From assembly GCA_013347225.1 (NCBI GenBank), contig CP054595.1:4026415-4090414 (forward strand): a DNA stretch of 64,000 nucleotides, in the 5' to 3' direction. Below are positions 18,261 to 26,743 of this stretch, one piece after another. Within the stretch, counting starts at the first letter, position 1. Each line of letters starts with the position of its first letter. The notes beneath the pieces are model-generated. The model made no database searches. It saw only the letters and a list, made by a program, of their open reading frames with translations, and had not been told where the DNA came from. This DNA is from Candidatus Accumulibacter similis. GTDB lineage: Bacteria > Pseudomonadota > Gammaproteobacteria > Burkholderiales > Rhodocyclaceae. Both the position numbers and the translations under genes were made by a program.

Positions 18261-19109
18261 TCAGGCGCGGCGACGGCGACCGACGAACAGGCCGACCAAG
18301 CCAAGGCCCAGCAGCGCCAGCGACTCGGGTTCGGGGATCGTCACGTTGTAGTTCGCCGTATAGGGGAAACGGGCAGGAGCAACGACGCCGCTCGCCGTGC
18401 CAACGAAGCTGTAGAGGTAGTCGCACACGCTGCCCAGACAAACATGGACGACCTCGCTCGCCTGATAGGGCGTCGTGCTGGGGGGCAACTGCGTTCCGAG
18501 TGCTGCCTCCAGGAGTTGCTCGACGTCAATGAAGCCGGCGAGCCCGATATTCACCTGATGCCCGTCGATGTAGACGTACGAGATGTTCGGATCGCTCAAG
18601 CGCTGCCAGCCGGCTGGCTGGGTCGCGACGTCCGGCACCAGGACGTCAACGAAGGCCTTGAGCTGGGCCTGGGTGAGGCCAAGGTTGTACGCGGCCGCAA
18701 AACCCCCGACGTACTCGTAGCCGAGTGCCTTGCCATCGGCTGCCCAGTCACCGTATTGCAGGCTCCTGAGTTCGATCGGCTTGCCTGCGACGGTGCCGTT
18801 CATGGTGGTTGGCGAACCGAACTTGCCGAGTTCCACGTTACCGCCCGGACCGGTGTTCGCCGCGCCGGTGAAGTTGGCATTGCCACTCGCGTCGTCGAGC
18901 GCAGCCTGCGCATTGGCGAGGGTCGAGCTCACCTTGGTGAGCGGCCACGCCGGCGGGTTTGGAACACTCGTGAACGTTCCGAGATACACGTCGTACGAGC
19001 CGGTGATGCTACCGATCGACATGCCGACCTGGGCCGCCGAAGCGCCGGTCGACGCCGCCAGCGCCATGACGGCCAGGGCTATTTTGGTCCTGCTACGAAA
19101 TACACTCAT
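18261..19109 (-). CDS. PEP-CTERM sorting-domain secreted protein
   Basis: 282 residues. A Sec signal peptide (TKIALAVMALAASTGASA) is at the N-terminus. The C-terminal sorting tail IPEPESLALLGLGLVGLFVG ends in an RRRRA cluster. That tripartite tail is the recognition signal of exosortase (EpsH), which processes proteins linked to exopolysaccharide. The middle of the protein is Gly/Thr/Asn-rich and has no family I recognise. It lies just upstream of the EPS genes on the same strand, so it is probably a matrix-associated protein. No exosortase gene is in the window. The start at 19109 has GGAGT six bases upstream; an upstream in-frame GTG/ATG extension was rejected because it would precede the signal peptide. 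Confidence 0.9.
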   Translation of the reverse strand: MSVFRSRTKIALAVMALAASTGASAAQVGMSIGSITGSYDVYLGTFTSVPNPPAWPLTKVSSTLANAQAALDDASGNANFTGAANTGPGGNVELGKFGSPTTMNGTVAGKPIELRSLQYGDWAADGKALGYEYVGGFAAAYNLGLTQAQLKAFVDVLVPDVATQPAGWQRLSDPNISYVYIDGHQVNIGLAGFIDVEQLLEAALGTQLPPSTTPYQASEVVHVCLGSVCDYLYSFVGTASGVVAPARFPYTANYNVTIPEPESLALLGLGLVGLFVGRRRRA

Positions 19110-19291
19110 CGTTAACTCCTTCACTTCGGTCACCAGCCCCCTGCTCAGAAAACCGGTGGATGAGGGTTTATGTGGGCTTCACAAGTCTTGGCTTCAAGGG
19201 GCTGTGAAAGTCCACCCCCGCCCCTCAGCAAAACCTGGAACTTACCAAGCAATATTCATGCCCGAAAAAAAACTCCTTTCTGAAGCAGAGT

Positions 19292-19345
19292 GTTAGAAAT
19301 TTCACACTGCTTTCGGACCGAGGTACTGTAAGAAATTCCGACACT
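19292..19345. promoter_or_regulatory. Two direct repeats upstream of the PEP-CTERM gene
   Basis: Two near-identical 17-18 bp elements, GTTAGAAATTTCACACT (19292-19308) and GTAAGAAATTCCGACACT (19328-19345), are spaced 36 bp apart. That is about three to four helical turns. They lie 180-240 bp before the PEP-CTERM start. They look like tandem binding sites for a regulator or part of its promoter. Function is inferred from repetition and position. Confidence 0.45.
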
Positions 19346-19723
19346 TCTTCCCGGCCCGCCAACGCCCGCAGCTATCAGATAGATCTCATGCAAGGCGTCA
19401 GCGCTTGCAGCCAGCCGACGCTGCGCGAAGGGACGGCGCCAGTGTAGCAGCAGCGACGGTCGTCAGCCCTCCCGGGCAGCGGCTCCGCGCCAAGGGCACG
19501 GCAGTTGACGGCGCCTGCCGGAAGTCGCGTCTGCGCCAGCGGTGTGCCCCAACCGCCGAACGCTCACACCCGACGCAGCTTGCCCCCGCCGATTGACGAC
19601 CACCGGCAGGCCCGCTATCCTGCCGGCATGGCCTTCGATGACGCCCGGCGAACACGGCACCACCGAACCTGGTCGAAGAGCACCCCAGGCCGGGAGGCCG
19701 GGCCGCCGCCGTCAACGCCGTGA
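19346..19723. other. Interval without a supported gene
   Basis: No coding frame with family resemblance was found on either strand. The interval lies between the PEP-CTERM regulatory repeats and the open frame of the TonB-like protein. Overlapping open frames exist but look like high-GC artefacts. Confidence 0.4.
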
Positions 19724-19981
19724 TCCACCGGAAGCAGCCGCGCGGCCACCCTGCCGCATCGCCCGCTCGCAGGCCACCCACTGGGCCATTCTTGCCATGT
19801 TTCGTCGCTCGCTCCTGCGTGCCACGCGGCGCGGCCTTCTGGCGACGTCTCGCTTGCGGCCTTTCAGGCAGATGACGAGGTTGCCGTAGAACAGACCCCG
19901 AATTCGCGCTCGCTGGCAGGTGCATTCGCAGCATCGCTGCTGCTGCACGCCATCGTCCTCTTCCATCCGGACGAGGAGGCG

Positions 19982-20716
19982 GTGCAACGACCGATCGCCT
20001 CGACACGCTTCGAGGCCCGTCTGTCGTCCATCCCGCCAGCGGCAGTGCCGGCCACCCTGCCGCGCCCGCCGCCGCCGGCCAAGCCGCCAGCGCGTGCCAC
20101 CGCGCGGCCGGCAAGCAAGCCGCCGCGACCGCTCAGCGTGCCGGCCCCTGCCCGGCCAGTCACACGCCATGCCGCTCCCCACTGGACCGCGAGGGAAAAG
20201 CAGGAGATGCAACGTTTCCTCGACGAACTGGAAGCGCAAGCGAGGACGGCTCCCAAGCCGTCGCTGGCGCAACGCTCACTGGCGCAGGCGGCAGAGCTCG
20301 GCCGGCTGCAGGCGCAGCGGGACGAACAGGGACTGCTGATGCTCGAACGTCGGCCCGACAGCCCGCCCCCCGACCCGTTCAGCCTCGACCTCTACCTCGA
20401 TGGTGTCGTCAAGCGACTCAACCGGAGTGCCGCCTTCGTCCGCAACGACCCGCGCAGTCGGGGGGTGAGGTCGGCGGCGGTCCAGTTCCGGATCAACCCC
20501 AACGGCAGCCTGAAATCGTTCGCCGTCCTCAACGCCGGCGATCAGCAGGACGAAATTGCGTTCATCCGATCGGTGGTCGAACGGTCGATCCCGTTCGCCG
20601 CCTTTCCGCCGGACATCGACCGCGCCGCGCGCTCGCTCGGCGTGACGATCTGTATCCAGCCGGGCCGCGCCGGTGGCTTCGGCTTCACCCGCCTGCCCAA
20701 TGGCCGCGCTTGCTGA
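19982..20716 (+). CDS. TonB-like protein with proline-rich linker; true start unresolved
   Basis: From the first conventional start (GTG at 19982) there are 244 residues. A proline/alanine-rich linker (residues 15-60) is followed by a charged helix and a C-terminal domain (VQFRINPNGSLKSFAVLNAG) like the TonB C-terminal fold. The frame is open from 19724. The codons just upstream of 19982 encode a hydrophobic anchor (AGAFAASLLLHAIVLF) typical of TonB N-termini, but no ATG, GTG or TTG precedes it in frame. Either a rare start such as CTG is used, or a one-base frameshift near 19886 separates it from an ATG at 19872. The expected role is energy transduction or envelope transport, by fold only. 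Confidence 0.65.
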   Translation: MQRPIASTRFEARLSSIPPAAVPATLPRPPPPAKPPARATARPASKPPRPLSVPAPARPVTRHAAPHWTAREKQEMQRFLDELEAQARTAPKPSLAQRSLAQAAELGRLQAQRDEQGLLMLERRPDSPPPDPFSLDLYLDGVVKRLNRSAAFVRNDPRSRGVRSAAVQFRINPNGSLKSFAVLNAGDQQDEIAFIRSVVERSIPFAAFPPDIDRAARSLGVTICIQPGRAGGFGFTRLPNGRAC

Positions 20717-20767
20717 TCCCGGGCGGGAGTCCCGCGCGGCCACCACGGATCGCCAGTCACCGCTCGT

Positions 20768-21379
<612 letters not shown>

Positions 21380-21396
21380 CCGCGGTTTGCCTTCCA

Positions 21397-22068
21397 TCAT
21401 GAGCGAAAGAGTCGTGAATACTGCGTTTCGTGCAGGCTCGACGCCAGCGCGAGCCCGGGGGCGAAGTTGCTCCATTCCGCCTCGGGGAGTAGCAGCGCCC
21501 GTTGCACGATGACCGGAATGCGGCCACCGAGCTGCAGCAGCGCCCGCTGCCCGGCGGTCTGGCCGAGGGGTACGGCCTTCACTGCCGCCAGCACCTGGTT
21601 CTCGCACCACGACCAGAGATAGGCCGCCAGCGAGTCGGCCAGCGGGATCTGCCAGGCTGCCGCGGCGAGCGCCCAGCCGGTCGGAAAAGCCGTCTCCGGC
21701 AGCGCATCGAGAGCGGTCGGCACGGTGAAATCATCCAGGTCGCGCAGCAGGCGGCGCAGCGAGTAGCCCATCTGCAGCGTCTCGGCACGCAGCTCGGACG
21801 ACTCGCGACTGGCCAGGAACTCGTCGTTCAGACGCCTCACCTCGCCCAGGTCCGCGGCGATCCACGCGCGCTGCAGGCAGGCAGTCAGCGGTGCTTCGAA
21901 GCAGCCGATGCCCTCCTCGAGCAAGCCGCCGATCCACTCCCCGGCAGTCGCCTGGTCATGCACCAGCCGCGACTCGACCGCCCACTCGAGACCCTGCGAA
22001 TAGGTGTAGGCCCCGACCGGCAACGCCGGGCTGGCCAGTTGCAGCAGCCGCGCCAGCGCAAGGCTCAC
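21397..22068 (-). CDS. ureF: Urease accessory protein UreF
   Basis: 223 residues, all-helical. The family opening ARLLQLASPALPVGAYTYSQGLE and the later LLRDLDDFTVPTALD are visible. UreF bridges UreD and UreG in the nickel-loading complex and gates UreG GTPase activity. The start overlaps the ureE stop by 4 bp, and ureG begins 17 bp after its stop. Confidence 0.93.
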   Translation of the reverse strand: MSLALARLLQLASPALPVGAYTYSQGLEWAVESRLVHDQATAGEWIGGLLEEGIGCFEAPLTACLQRAWIAADLGEVRRLNDEFLASRESSELRAETLQMGYSLRRLLRDLDDFTVPTALDALPETAFPTGWALAAAAWQIPLADSLAAYLWSWCENQVLAAVKAVPLGQTAGQRALLQLGGRIPVIVQRALLLPEAEWSNFAPGLALASSLHETQYSRLFRS

Positions 22069-22616
22069 TTGAACTCGTGGATCTTCGCCGGCGAGCGATG
22101 CGGACCCTGCCCCGGGTCGTGTGCATCGACCACCCGCCGACCTTTGGTCGGCCGGTAGTCGTGCCCATGCGCAGGCGCCTCGCCATGGCCGTGCGCCGCG
22201 CCGTAGGCGCCACCCTCCGGATCGAACGGCGCGACCACCTCGCTGACGGAACAGGCCAGACGCCGCAGCATGTCGCCCAGCACGTGGTCAGGCTGCAGGC
22301 GCAGGAACCCGTCGCCGAGCTGCACCGGCACGTGTCGGTTGCCCAGGTGATAGGCGGCACGGGTCAACTGCAAGCTGTCACGGGCACGAACTTCGAGCAG
22401 CTCTTCGGGCGCCGCGGCGACCTCGACGACCCGTCCATCGCCGGCCAGCAGCCGGTCGCCATGCCGCAGCACGGTGCCCGCCGGAAGGACATAGCCCATC
22501 TCCTCGCCGCCGACCAGCCTGACGCGCTGCCGGCTCCGGCAACGGGCATCGTAGGGCAGCACCAGATGATCGCTGACCGGCGCGTCGGCGGCAGCAAAGG
22601 ATTCGGCGAAAAGCAT
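22065..22616 (-). CDS. ureE: Urease nickel chaperone UreE
   Basis: 183 residues. It has the N-terminal peptide-binding domain and the metal-binding domain with YHLGNRHVPVQL and LQPDHVLGDML, which carries the conserved nickel-site histidine. The C-terminal tail has several histidines (AAHGHGEAPAHGHDYRP), fewer than the Klebsiella poly-His tail. It delivers nickel to the UreDFG-urease complex. It starts 7 bp after the ureC stop and overlaps ureF by 4 bp. Confidence 0.93.
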   Translation of the reverse strand: MLFAESFAAADAPVSDHLVLPYDARCRSRQRVRLVGGEEMGYVLPAGTVLRHGDRLLAGDGRVVEVAAAPEELLEVRARDSLQLTRAAYHLGNRHVPVQLGDGFLRLQPDHVLGDMLRRLACSVSEVVAPFDPEGGAYGAAHGHGEAPAHGHDYRPTKGRRVVDAHDPGQGPHRSPAKIHEFK

Positions 22617-22623
22617 GTGCCGC

Positions 22624-24336
22624 TCAGAACAGGAAGTAGCGCTGCGCCAGCGGCAGCACGCTCGCCGGCTCGCACACCAGCAGCTCGCCGTCGGCGCGGA
22701 CAGCGTAGGTCTCCGGATCGACCTCGATCTTCGGCGTCGCGCCGTTGTGCACCATGTCCGCCTTGCCTATTGCCCGCGTCCGGCACACCGCGACCAGCGG
22801 CTTGCGCAGCTGCAGCGCGGCGATCGCCGGGCTGGCCAGCGCCGCCTGCGAGACGAAGATCACCGAAGTCTGCAGCGCATTGCCGAAGGAGCCGAACATC
22901 GACCGGTAGTGCACCGGTTGCGGGGTCGGGATCGAGGCATTGGCGTCGCCCATGGCGGCGGCGGCGATCATGCCGCCCTTGAGGATCAGCGACGGCTTGA
23001 CGCCGAAGAAAGCCGGCTTCCAGAGCACCAGGTCGGCGAGCTTGCCGACTTCGATCGAGCCGACGAGATGACTGATGCCGTGCGTGATCGCCGGATTGAT
23101 CGTGTACTTGGCCAGGTAGCGCTTGACGCGGAAGTTGTCGTGCCGCTGCGGGCCAGCGCCGGGAGTCGGCAGCGGACCGCGCTGCAGCTTCATCTTGTGC
23201 GCCGTCTGCCAGGTGCGGATGATCACCTCGCCCACCCGCCCCATCGCCTGCGAGTCGGACGACATCATCGACAGCGCCCCGAGGTCGTGCAGGATGTCCT
23301 CGGCAGCGATCGTCTCGCGCCGGATGCGGCTCTCGGCAAAGGCGACATCCTCGGCGATTGCCGGGTCCAGGTGGTGACAGACCATCAACATGTCGAGGTG
23401 CTCGTCGACGGTATTCACTGTGTACGGCCGCGTCGGGTTGGTCGACGACGGCAGGACGTTGGCTTCGCCGACGGCGCGCAGGATGTCCGGTGCGTGCCCG
23501 CCGCCGGCCCCTTCGGTATGGAAGGTGTGGATCGTCCGCCCTCTGAAGGCAGCCAGGGTCGTTTCGACGAAACCCGATTCGTTGAGCGTGTCGGTGTGGA
23601 TCGCCACCTGCACGTCCATCTCGTCGGCGACCGACAGGCAGTTGTCGATCGCCGCCGGCGTCGTTCCCCAGTCCTCGTGCAGCTTGAGGCCGATCGCCCC
23701 GGCGCGCACCTGCTCGCGCAGCGGTTCGGGCAGCGAGACGTTGCCCTTGCCGAAGAAGCCGAGGTTCATCGGGAACGCCTCGGCGGCCTGCAGCATGCGC
23801 TGGATGTGCCAGGGTCCCGGCGTGCAGGTCGTCGCATAGGTGCCGGTGGCGGGCCCGGTGCCGCCGCCGAGCATCGTCGTCACGCCCGACATCAGCGCTT
23901 CCTCGATCTGCTGCGGGCAGATGAAGTGGATGTGGCTGTCGATGCCGCCGGCGGTGACGATCATCCCTTCGCCGGCGATGATCTCGGTGCCGCCACCGAT
24001 GTTGATCGTCACGCCGGGCTGGATGTCCGGGTTGCCGGCCTTGCCGATGGCGGCGATGCGGCCGTCCTTGAGGGCGATGTCGGCCTTGACGATTCCCCAG
24101 TGGTCGACGATCAGCGCGTTGGTGATCACCGTGTCGGCGACTTCCGCCGCCGGCTTCTGGCCCTGGCCCATGCCGTCGCGGATCACCTTGCCACCGCCGA
24201 ACTTGACCTCGTCGCCATGGACGGTGAGATCCTGTTCGACCTCGATCCACAGTTCGGTGTCGGCGAGGCGGACGCGGTCACCGACCGTTGGCCCGAACAT
24301 TTCGGCATAGGCCTGGCGCGAGATGCGGACGCTCAT
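22624..24336 (-). CDS. ureC: Urease alpha (catalytic) subunit
   Basis: 570 residues. The nickel site is complete: H135 and H137 (SHIHF), the carbamylated lysine K218 (GLKLHEDWG), and H247 and H273. The mobile flap carries C320 and H321 (MVCHHL), and an Asp is present in SSDSQAMGRVGE. It hydrolyses urea to ammonia and carbamate. The gene overlaps ureB by 4 bp. Together with the urea ABC transporter genes at 39.8-45.5 kb it forms a complete urea uptake and use pathway in this window. Confidence 0.97.
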   Translation of the reverse strand: MSVRISRQAYAEMFGPTVGDRVRLADTELWIEVEQDLTVHGDEVKFGGGKVIRDGMGQGQKPAAEVADTVITNALIVDHWGIVKADIALKDGRIAAIGKAGNPDIQPGVTINIGGGTEIIAGEGMIVTAGGIDSHIHFICPQQIEEALMSGVTTMLGGGTGPATGTYATTCTPGPWHIQRMLQAAEAFPMNLGFFGKGNVSLPEPLREQVRAGAIGLKLHEDWGTTPAAIDNCLSVADEMDVQVAIHTDTLNESGFVETTLAAFRGRTIHTFHTEGAGGGHAPDILRAVGEANVLPSSTNPTRPYTVNTVDEHLDMLMVCHHLDPAIAEDVAFAESRIRRETIAAEDILHDLGALSMMSSDSQAMGRVGEVIIRTWQTAHKMKLQRGPLPTPGAGPQRHDNFRVKRYLAKYTINPAITHGISHLVGSIEVGKLADLVLWKPAFFGVKPSLILKGGMIAAAAMGDANASIPTPQPVHYRSMFGSFGNALQTSVIFVSQAALASPAIAALQLRKPLVAVCRTRAIGKADMVHNGATPKIEVDPETYAVRADGELLVCEPASVLPLAQRYFLF

Positions 24337-24641
24337 TCGAGGGCTCCCATGACGCCGGCGGTGAAACCGTAGACCCGCCGCTCGCCGGCGAGCGCGACGA
24401 GTTGCACGCTGCGCGTCTGCCCCGGCTCGAAACGCACCGCCGTACCGGCGGCGATATCGAGCCGGAAGCCGCGCGCGGCGACGCGATCGAAGTGCAGCGC
24501 GGCGTTGGTCTCGGCGAAGTGGTAGTGCGAACCGACCTGGATCGGTCGGTCACCGGTGTTGGCAACGGCCAGCCGGATCGTCTCGCGACCGGCGTTGAGC
24601 TCGATCTCGCCGGGCTCGATGTGCATCTCTCCGGGAATCAT
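24333..24641 (-). CDS. ureB: Urease beta subunit
   Basis: 102 residues, the normal length for a separate beta chain. Family sequence includes MIPGEMHIEPGEIELN at the start and RPIQVGSHYHFAETN in the middle. It is a structural subunit of the (UreABC)3 enzyme. It is 11 bp after ureA and overlaps ureC by 4 bp. Confidence 0.95.
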   Translation of the reverse strand: MIPGEMHIEPGEIELNAGRETIRLAVANTGDRPIQVGSHYHFAETNAALHFDRVAARGFRLDIAAGTAVRFEPGQTRSVQLVALAGERRVYGFTAGVMGALE

Positions 24642-24652
24642 GCCGGACCTCC

Positions 24653-24955
24653 TCAGACGATCGGGTGATGGACGGTGACCAGCTTGGTCCCGTCGGGAAA
24701 GGTGGCTTCGACCTGGATGTCGTGGATCATTTCGGGAACGCCCTCCATGACCTCGTCGCGCGAAAGAAGGGTCGTGCCGTGGTGCATCAGTTCGGCCACC
24801 GTCCGTCCGTCACGCGCTCCCTCGATGATCGCCGAGCTGATCAGCGCCACCGCTTCCGGATAATTGAGCCGCAGGCCGCGTGCGCGGCGCCGCTCGGCAA
24901 GCAGCGCGGCGGTGAACAGCAGCAGCTTGTCCTTCTCTCTCGGCGTCAGTTCCAT
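24653..24955 (-). CDS. ureA: Urease gamma subunit
   Basis: 100 residues, full length for a separate gamma chain. It opens MELTPREKDKLLLFTAALLA and contains LNYPEAVALIS and GTKLVTVHHPIV. It is a structural subunit of urease and lies 18 bp after the ureD stop. Confidence 0.96.
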   Translation of the reverse strand: MELTPREKDKLLLFTAALLAERRRARGLRLNYPEAVALISSAIIEGARDGRTVAELMHHGTTLLSRDEVMEGVPEMIHDIQVEATFPDGTKLVTVHHPIV

Positions 24956-24973
24956 TGCTTCCTCTCAACAAGA

Positions 24974-25855
24974 TCAGGTACTCCAGATGCGCGGCGGCAC
25001 CGCCTCCCTGGCCAGCGCCAGCGGCCGCAACCGCCGCCAGACCTCGGTCAGCCACGCCTTTGCCGGCTCGCTGGCCGGCCCAAGACAGCGCGCCACGAGC
25101 ACGCCGGGCAGCGCCGTCACACCGACCCGCAGGCCGACCGCCGGCGGCACCGCGCGGCAGGCAGCCAGCCATTCCGCTTCGACCGGCCGGCCGGCGAGCA
25201 GCAGCGTGCCGCTCACCGGCAGGCCGCCGAGGCCAGCGGCGGCAGCGAGCCACGGCGAACCGCCGCGCAGGCAGCCTCGTTCGATCCACAACGGCCGCCC
25301 GGCCTGCTCGATGCGCGTCGACAATTCGAGCCGACCCTGGCTGAAACGCTCGCCAGCGGCCGTTCGCCCAAGGCAGAGGATTTCCCAGCCACAGTAAACG
25401 GCGCCAGCGGCCAGATCGACCCGCGTCCGCATCTGCGCCTCGGCGCCGTCGAAGACGATCGTCTCCTGTGGCAACCACTCGACGATGGCCTGTCCGTCCA
25501 CGCGCACGTGCAACGATTGCCGCGCGCGCCGCCCCCCTGAACGATACCACTTGCCGGCGCCCGGTGTCGTCAACTGCGCGTGCGCAGCCGCCGCCGCGGC
25601 GACAACGATTTCCAGGCTGTCGCCACCGGCGATACCGCCCGGCGGATGCAGAACTATCGCCTGGCAGACCGCCAGCCCTTCCGGGTAGAGCGCCTTCTGC
25701 ACACGCAGCGGCCCAAGGTGGGCACAGTCGGCCAGCAGCGTCCGCTCGCCACGCCGTTCGAAGCCAAGCGTCAGGCGAGCCTGCCAACCCGGCCGGGGGA
25801 CATCGCCGACCGCCGGCGCGGCGCTGGACGATGCGAACCGGGTGCGCTCGCTCAA
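24974..25855 (-). CDS. ureD: Urease accessory protein UreD
   Basis: About 293 residues. Family motifs include HPPGGIAGGDSLEI, QLTTPGAGKWYRS and EWLPQETIVFDGA. UreD is the scaffold that docks UreF and UreG onto urease during nickel insertion. The only conventional start near the family N-terminus is a TTG at 25855, whose bases overlap the stop of the upstream Uma2-family gene by 4 bp. Translation may therefore be coupled to that gene. The open frame continues far upstream, but that part is antisense to the Uma2 gene and lacks UreD similarity. Confidence 0.9.
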   Translation of the reverse strand: MSERTRFASSSAAPAVGDVPRPGWQARLTLGFERRGERTLLADCAHLGPLRVQKALYPEGLAVCQAIVLHPPGGIAGGDSLEIVVAAAAAAHAQLTTPGAGKWYRSGGRRARQSLHVRVDGQAIVEWLPQETIVFDGAEAQMRTRVDLAAGAVYCGWEILCLGRTAAGERFSQGRLELSTRIEQAGRPLWIERGCLRGGSPWLAAAAGLGGLPVSGTLLLAGRPVEAEWLAACRAVPPAVGLRVGVTALPGVLVARCLGPASEPAKAWLTEVWRRLRPLALAREAVPPRIWST

Positions 25856-26412
25856 TCCGCCCAAAGCCCCCCCAACGGGAAGCTGATGGCGGCGAACGGC
25901 GGCTGCGCAACGGCCGCGTCGTCCTCCAGAACGGCAAGCAACAGCCACTGGCCGTCGCGGTTCTCGAAAACCTCCAGGATGCGCAGATCGGGATCGACGA
26001 GCCACGCGTGTCTCACCCCGTGCGCGGCGTAGATCGGCAACTTTTCCGCCCGGTCGACGCGTGCGGTCGCCGGCGACAGGATCTCGCATACCCAGTCGGG
26101 AGCGAGATCGAACCAGTCGGTCTCGGGCAACCGCGGCAGGCGTTCGCGCCGCCAGCCGGCCACATCTGGGACGAGGATGTGCTGCGCGAGATGAAGCTCG
26201 GGTTCGTCGAGAATCCACCAGCCGCCGGGACCATTGCGCGCCAGGTCGAACGGACCGCCCAGCTCGAAGCCAAGCGAAGAACACGCCCGGGCATGCCGGG
26301 GGGCCGGCCGCGGATGGGTGAGCAGACGGCCGTCGATGATCTCGCCGACGACGTATTCCGGCAGAGCGAAAAGATCTTCGTAGACAGAGGGTTTCTCTTG
26401 CGGCAGACCCAT
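25852..26412 (-). CDS. Uma2-family (DUF820) putative restriction-endonuclease-fold protein
   Basis: 186 residues. The Uma2 core is clear: IIDGRLLTHPRPAPRHA near residue 25, then the PD-(D/E)XK-like set with VPDVAGW (Asp), WVCEILSPAT (Glu) and RAEKLPIYAAHGVRHAWLVDP. Uma2 proteins are abundant in cyanobacteria and some Proteobacteria, are often multi-copy, and have no settled role; nuclease activity is inferred from the fold. This gene is the first in the urease operon and overlaps ureD by 4 bp. That is unexpected and probably marks an insertion at the operon head. Confidence 0.85.
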   Translation of the reverse strand: MGLPQEKPSVYEDLFALPEYVVGEIIDGRLLTHPRPAPRHARACSSLGFELGGPFDLARNGPGGWWILDEPELHLAQHILVPDVAGWRRERLPRLPETDWFDLAPDWVCEILSPATARVDRAEKLPIYAAHGVRHAWLVDPDLRILEVFENRDGQWLLLAVLEDDAAVAQPPFAAISFPLGGLWAD

Positions 26413-26743
26413 GGCGGTTTCCGATCATCGACCGAGCCAAGTCTAGCGCGGATCGCCTGCCCCGACAAACAGCAGCGAGCCGGATCGCCGCGCCGCCGCG
26501 CGAGCGTGTGGCGGGCGAATCGCTGTCCTCGGTGAGCGACGAGTCCAGCAGCCATCCGGCATCACAGGCGCCGGGAGGCTTCCCGCAGCCCCTGCCAGTG
26601 GTCTTGTCGCTGCTCGTCAAAACGCCGATGATGTGTGCCACTCACCGCAAGGACACCTCAATGATCAGCCGCGGCCGACCGGACCCTGGCGCATCGGCCA
26701 GCACCGGGGTGCTGCCGCTCTCGCCTGCCCCGCTCGTCATCGC
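26413..26743. other. Divergent promoter interval
   Basis: 331 bases lie between the Uma2/urease operon (minus) and the giant NTPase gene (plus), presumably holding both promoters. No strong consensus promoter or sigma-54 site was recognised. A GTG-started in-frame extension of the NTPase gene to 26633 exists but looks non-coding. Confidence 0.4.

Noticed and set aside
26633..26743. A GTG-started N-terminal extension of the giant NTPase
   Set aside because: The added 37 residues look like non-coding Pro/Arg/His-rich sequence; the ATG at 26744 starts the folded region.
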